A program made the position numbers and the translations under genes. Source: Tunturiibacter empetritectus (GTDB lineage Bacteria > Acidobacteriota > Terriglobia > Terriglobales > Acidobacteriaceae). Taken from it: a DNA stretch of 64,000 nt. The stretch's first letter is position 1. Every line of letters starts with the position of its first letter. The stretch lies in contig NZ_JACCCU010000002.1 in NCBI RefSeq assembly GCF_013410875.1, positions 248,001 through 312,000 of the forward strand, written 5' to 3'. Shown here one piece after another: positions 63,123 to 64,000 of this stretch. The notes below the pieces were generated by a model. That model had not been told where the DNA came from and did no database searches. It worked only from the letters and a program-made list of their open reading frames with translations.

Positions 63123-64000
63123 AACAACGCAGCCTCGAGGTCTACAACTGGTTTGAAGCCCGTCTCGGACTCGGCGCACCCCTCATCGAAGTAGCCGAGC
63201 ACGAAGTCCCCGCCAACACCGCCAGCTGGTGGTACGTCTTCGGCAGCGCCGCCACAGTCATCCTCATACTGCAGATCATGACCGGCGTCCTGCTCGCCCT
63301 CGTCTACGCCCCCACCGCCAGCAACGCCTGGAACAGCCTCCAGTTCCTCGACCACAACGTCAAGCTCGGCTGGTTCCTCCGCGCCATGCACGGCTGGGGT
63401 TCGGACTTCATGGTCGCCATCGTCCTCATCCACATGGTGCAGGTCTTCCTCTTCGGAGCCTACAAGTTCCCCCGCGAGCTCACCTGGATCATCGGCGTCT
63501 TCCTCCTCCTCTTAACGCTCGGCATGGCCTTCACCGGCCAGGTCCTGCGCTTCGATCAGGACGCCTACTGGGGCCTCGGCATCGGCGCCTCCATCCTCAG
63601 CCGCGTCCCGCTCATCGGAGGCCCACTCGTCGGCCTCATGCTCGGCGGACCCATCATCGCCGGCAACACCCTCTCCCGCTTCTTTGCCCTGCACGTCTTC
63701 GTCATCCCCGGCATGCTGCTAGGCCTCGTAGGCCTTCACGTCTGGATGGTCCTCCGCCTCGGTATCAACGACTGGCCCATGCCCGGCCGCCTCGTAAAAA
63801 AATCCACTTACCAGCGCGAGTACCACGAGCTCGAGAAGAAAACCGGCATCCCCTTCGTCCCCGACGCCGCCTGGAAGGATGCCGCCTTCGCCGCAGCCAT
63901 CATGCTCGCCGTCATCGCCTGCGCCCTCTGGTTCGGCCCCTTCGGCCCCAGCGGCCAACCCGACCCCACCATCATCCAGACCGCACCCAAGCCCGACTAC
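63110..64000 (+). CDS. Cytochrome b of the quinol-cytochrome c reductase, cut by the window end
   Basis: Membrane diheme cytochrome that oxidises quinol. The first 297 residues are present with no stop before 64000. Haem-ligand His residues are H94 and H108 (RAMHGWGSDFMVAIVLIHMV) and H195 and H210 (FFALHVFVIPGMLLGLVGLHVW). The second pair is 15 apart, the spacing of cytochrome b6 and menaquinol-type cytochromes rather than the 14 of mitochondrial cytochrome b. The end of the visible part (PSGQPDPTIIQTAPKPDY) enters the region before the PEWY-containing half, so the gene may be fused or continue as subunit IV. Confidence 0.92.
   Translation, partial: MPDLKQRSLEVYNWFEARLGLGAPLIEVAEHEVPANTASWWYVFGSAATVILILQIMTGVLLALVYAPTASNAWNSLQFLDHNVKLGWFLRAMHGWGSDFMVAIVLIHMVQVFLFGAYKFPRELTWIIGVFLLLLTLGMAFTGQVLRFDQDAYWGLGIGASILSRVPLIGGPLVGLMLGGPIIAGNTLSRFFALHVFVIPGMLLGLVGLHVWMVLRLGINDWPMPGRLVKKSTYQREYHELEKKTGIPFVPDAAWKDAAFAAAIMLAVIACALWFGPFGPSGQPDPTIIQTAPKPDY

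Overview
This window looks like part of the chromosome of an Acidobacteria species, most likely family Acidobacteriaceae (the Granulicella, Edaphobacter and Terriglobus group). The reasons are GC-rich DNA with strongly C-ending codons, a fused aroDE gene, an ATP synthase operon with paired b and b' subunits but no a or c subunit genes, large TonB-dependent receptors with an N-terminal carboxypeptidase-regulatory-like domain, a PEP-CTERM protein, and a tandem NAD+-I (nadA-motif) riboswitch in front of nadA, an RNA class known almost only from this phylum. No phage, insertion sequence, CRISPR array or integrase was seen. The genus is an inference.

Layout. 0-1.6 kb: aroDE. 1.8-8.5 kb: atpF'-F-H-A-G-D-C on the minus strand, with a promoter and a terminator. 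8.7-10.5 kb: hfq-hflX. 10.7-15.6 kb: a DegT-type aminotransferase, two lipoproteins and a secreted M28 peptidase. 15.9-19.7 kb: perR-katA with a palindromic operator, then riboswitch-nadA-DUF2203. 19.8-22.1 kb: tatB-tatC-M28/glutaminyl-cyclase-like operon. 22.3-26.3 kb: small secreted or membrane proteins, TerC, and a PEP-CTERM protein behind a sigma-54-type promoter. 26.3-31.5 kb: nadB, aroB, an unrecognised membrane protein, menG/ubiE and a hicAB toxin-antitoxin pair. 31.6-36.4 kb: three transporters (MFS, a cation diffusion facilitator with three C-terminal domains, a CPA1 Na+/H+ antiporter). 36.4-40.3 kb: a Cys/His small protein, a TonB receptor and a PASTA protein. 40.6-46.0 kb: an SDR, then def-fmt-rsmB and aroC on the minus strand. 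46-54 kb: a Gly/His-rich secreted protein, an Oar-like receptor, a YhaM-like HD protein and a SurA-like chaperone. 54-57 kb: a C-terminal processing protease, tRNA-Gly(CCC) and dinB. 57.3-64 kb: a respiratory cluster coxB-coxA-coxC, a subunit-IV-like membrane protein, a diheme cytochrome c, a Rieske protein and cytochrome b (cut by the window end).

How it fits together. Shikimate genes (aroDE, aroB, aroC) and NAD genes (nadA, nadB) are scattered rather than clustered. The last 7 kb encodes a caa3-type oxidase next to a quinol-cytochrome c reductase, so electrons could pass from quinol through Rieske/cytochrome b and the diheme cytochrome to oxygen. The resulting proton gradient would feed the ATP synthase of the first 8 kb. 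MenG would supply the menaquinone, and TatBC would export the twin-arginine Rieske protein.

The most unusual content is non-coding. A family of 165-210 bp nested inverted-repeat elements is present in four full copies and one decayed copy, all between genes, with hairpins that differ in sequence but keep their pairing. At least three other short palindromic repeat families are present, one of them apparently inserted in frame inside rsmB. There is also a GC-rich candidate structured RNA near 50.5 kb.
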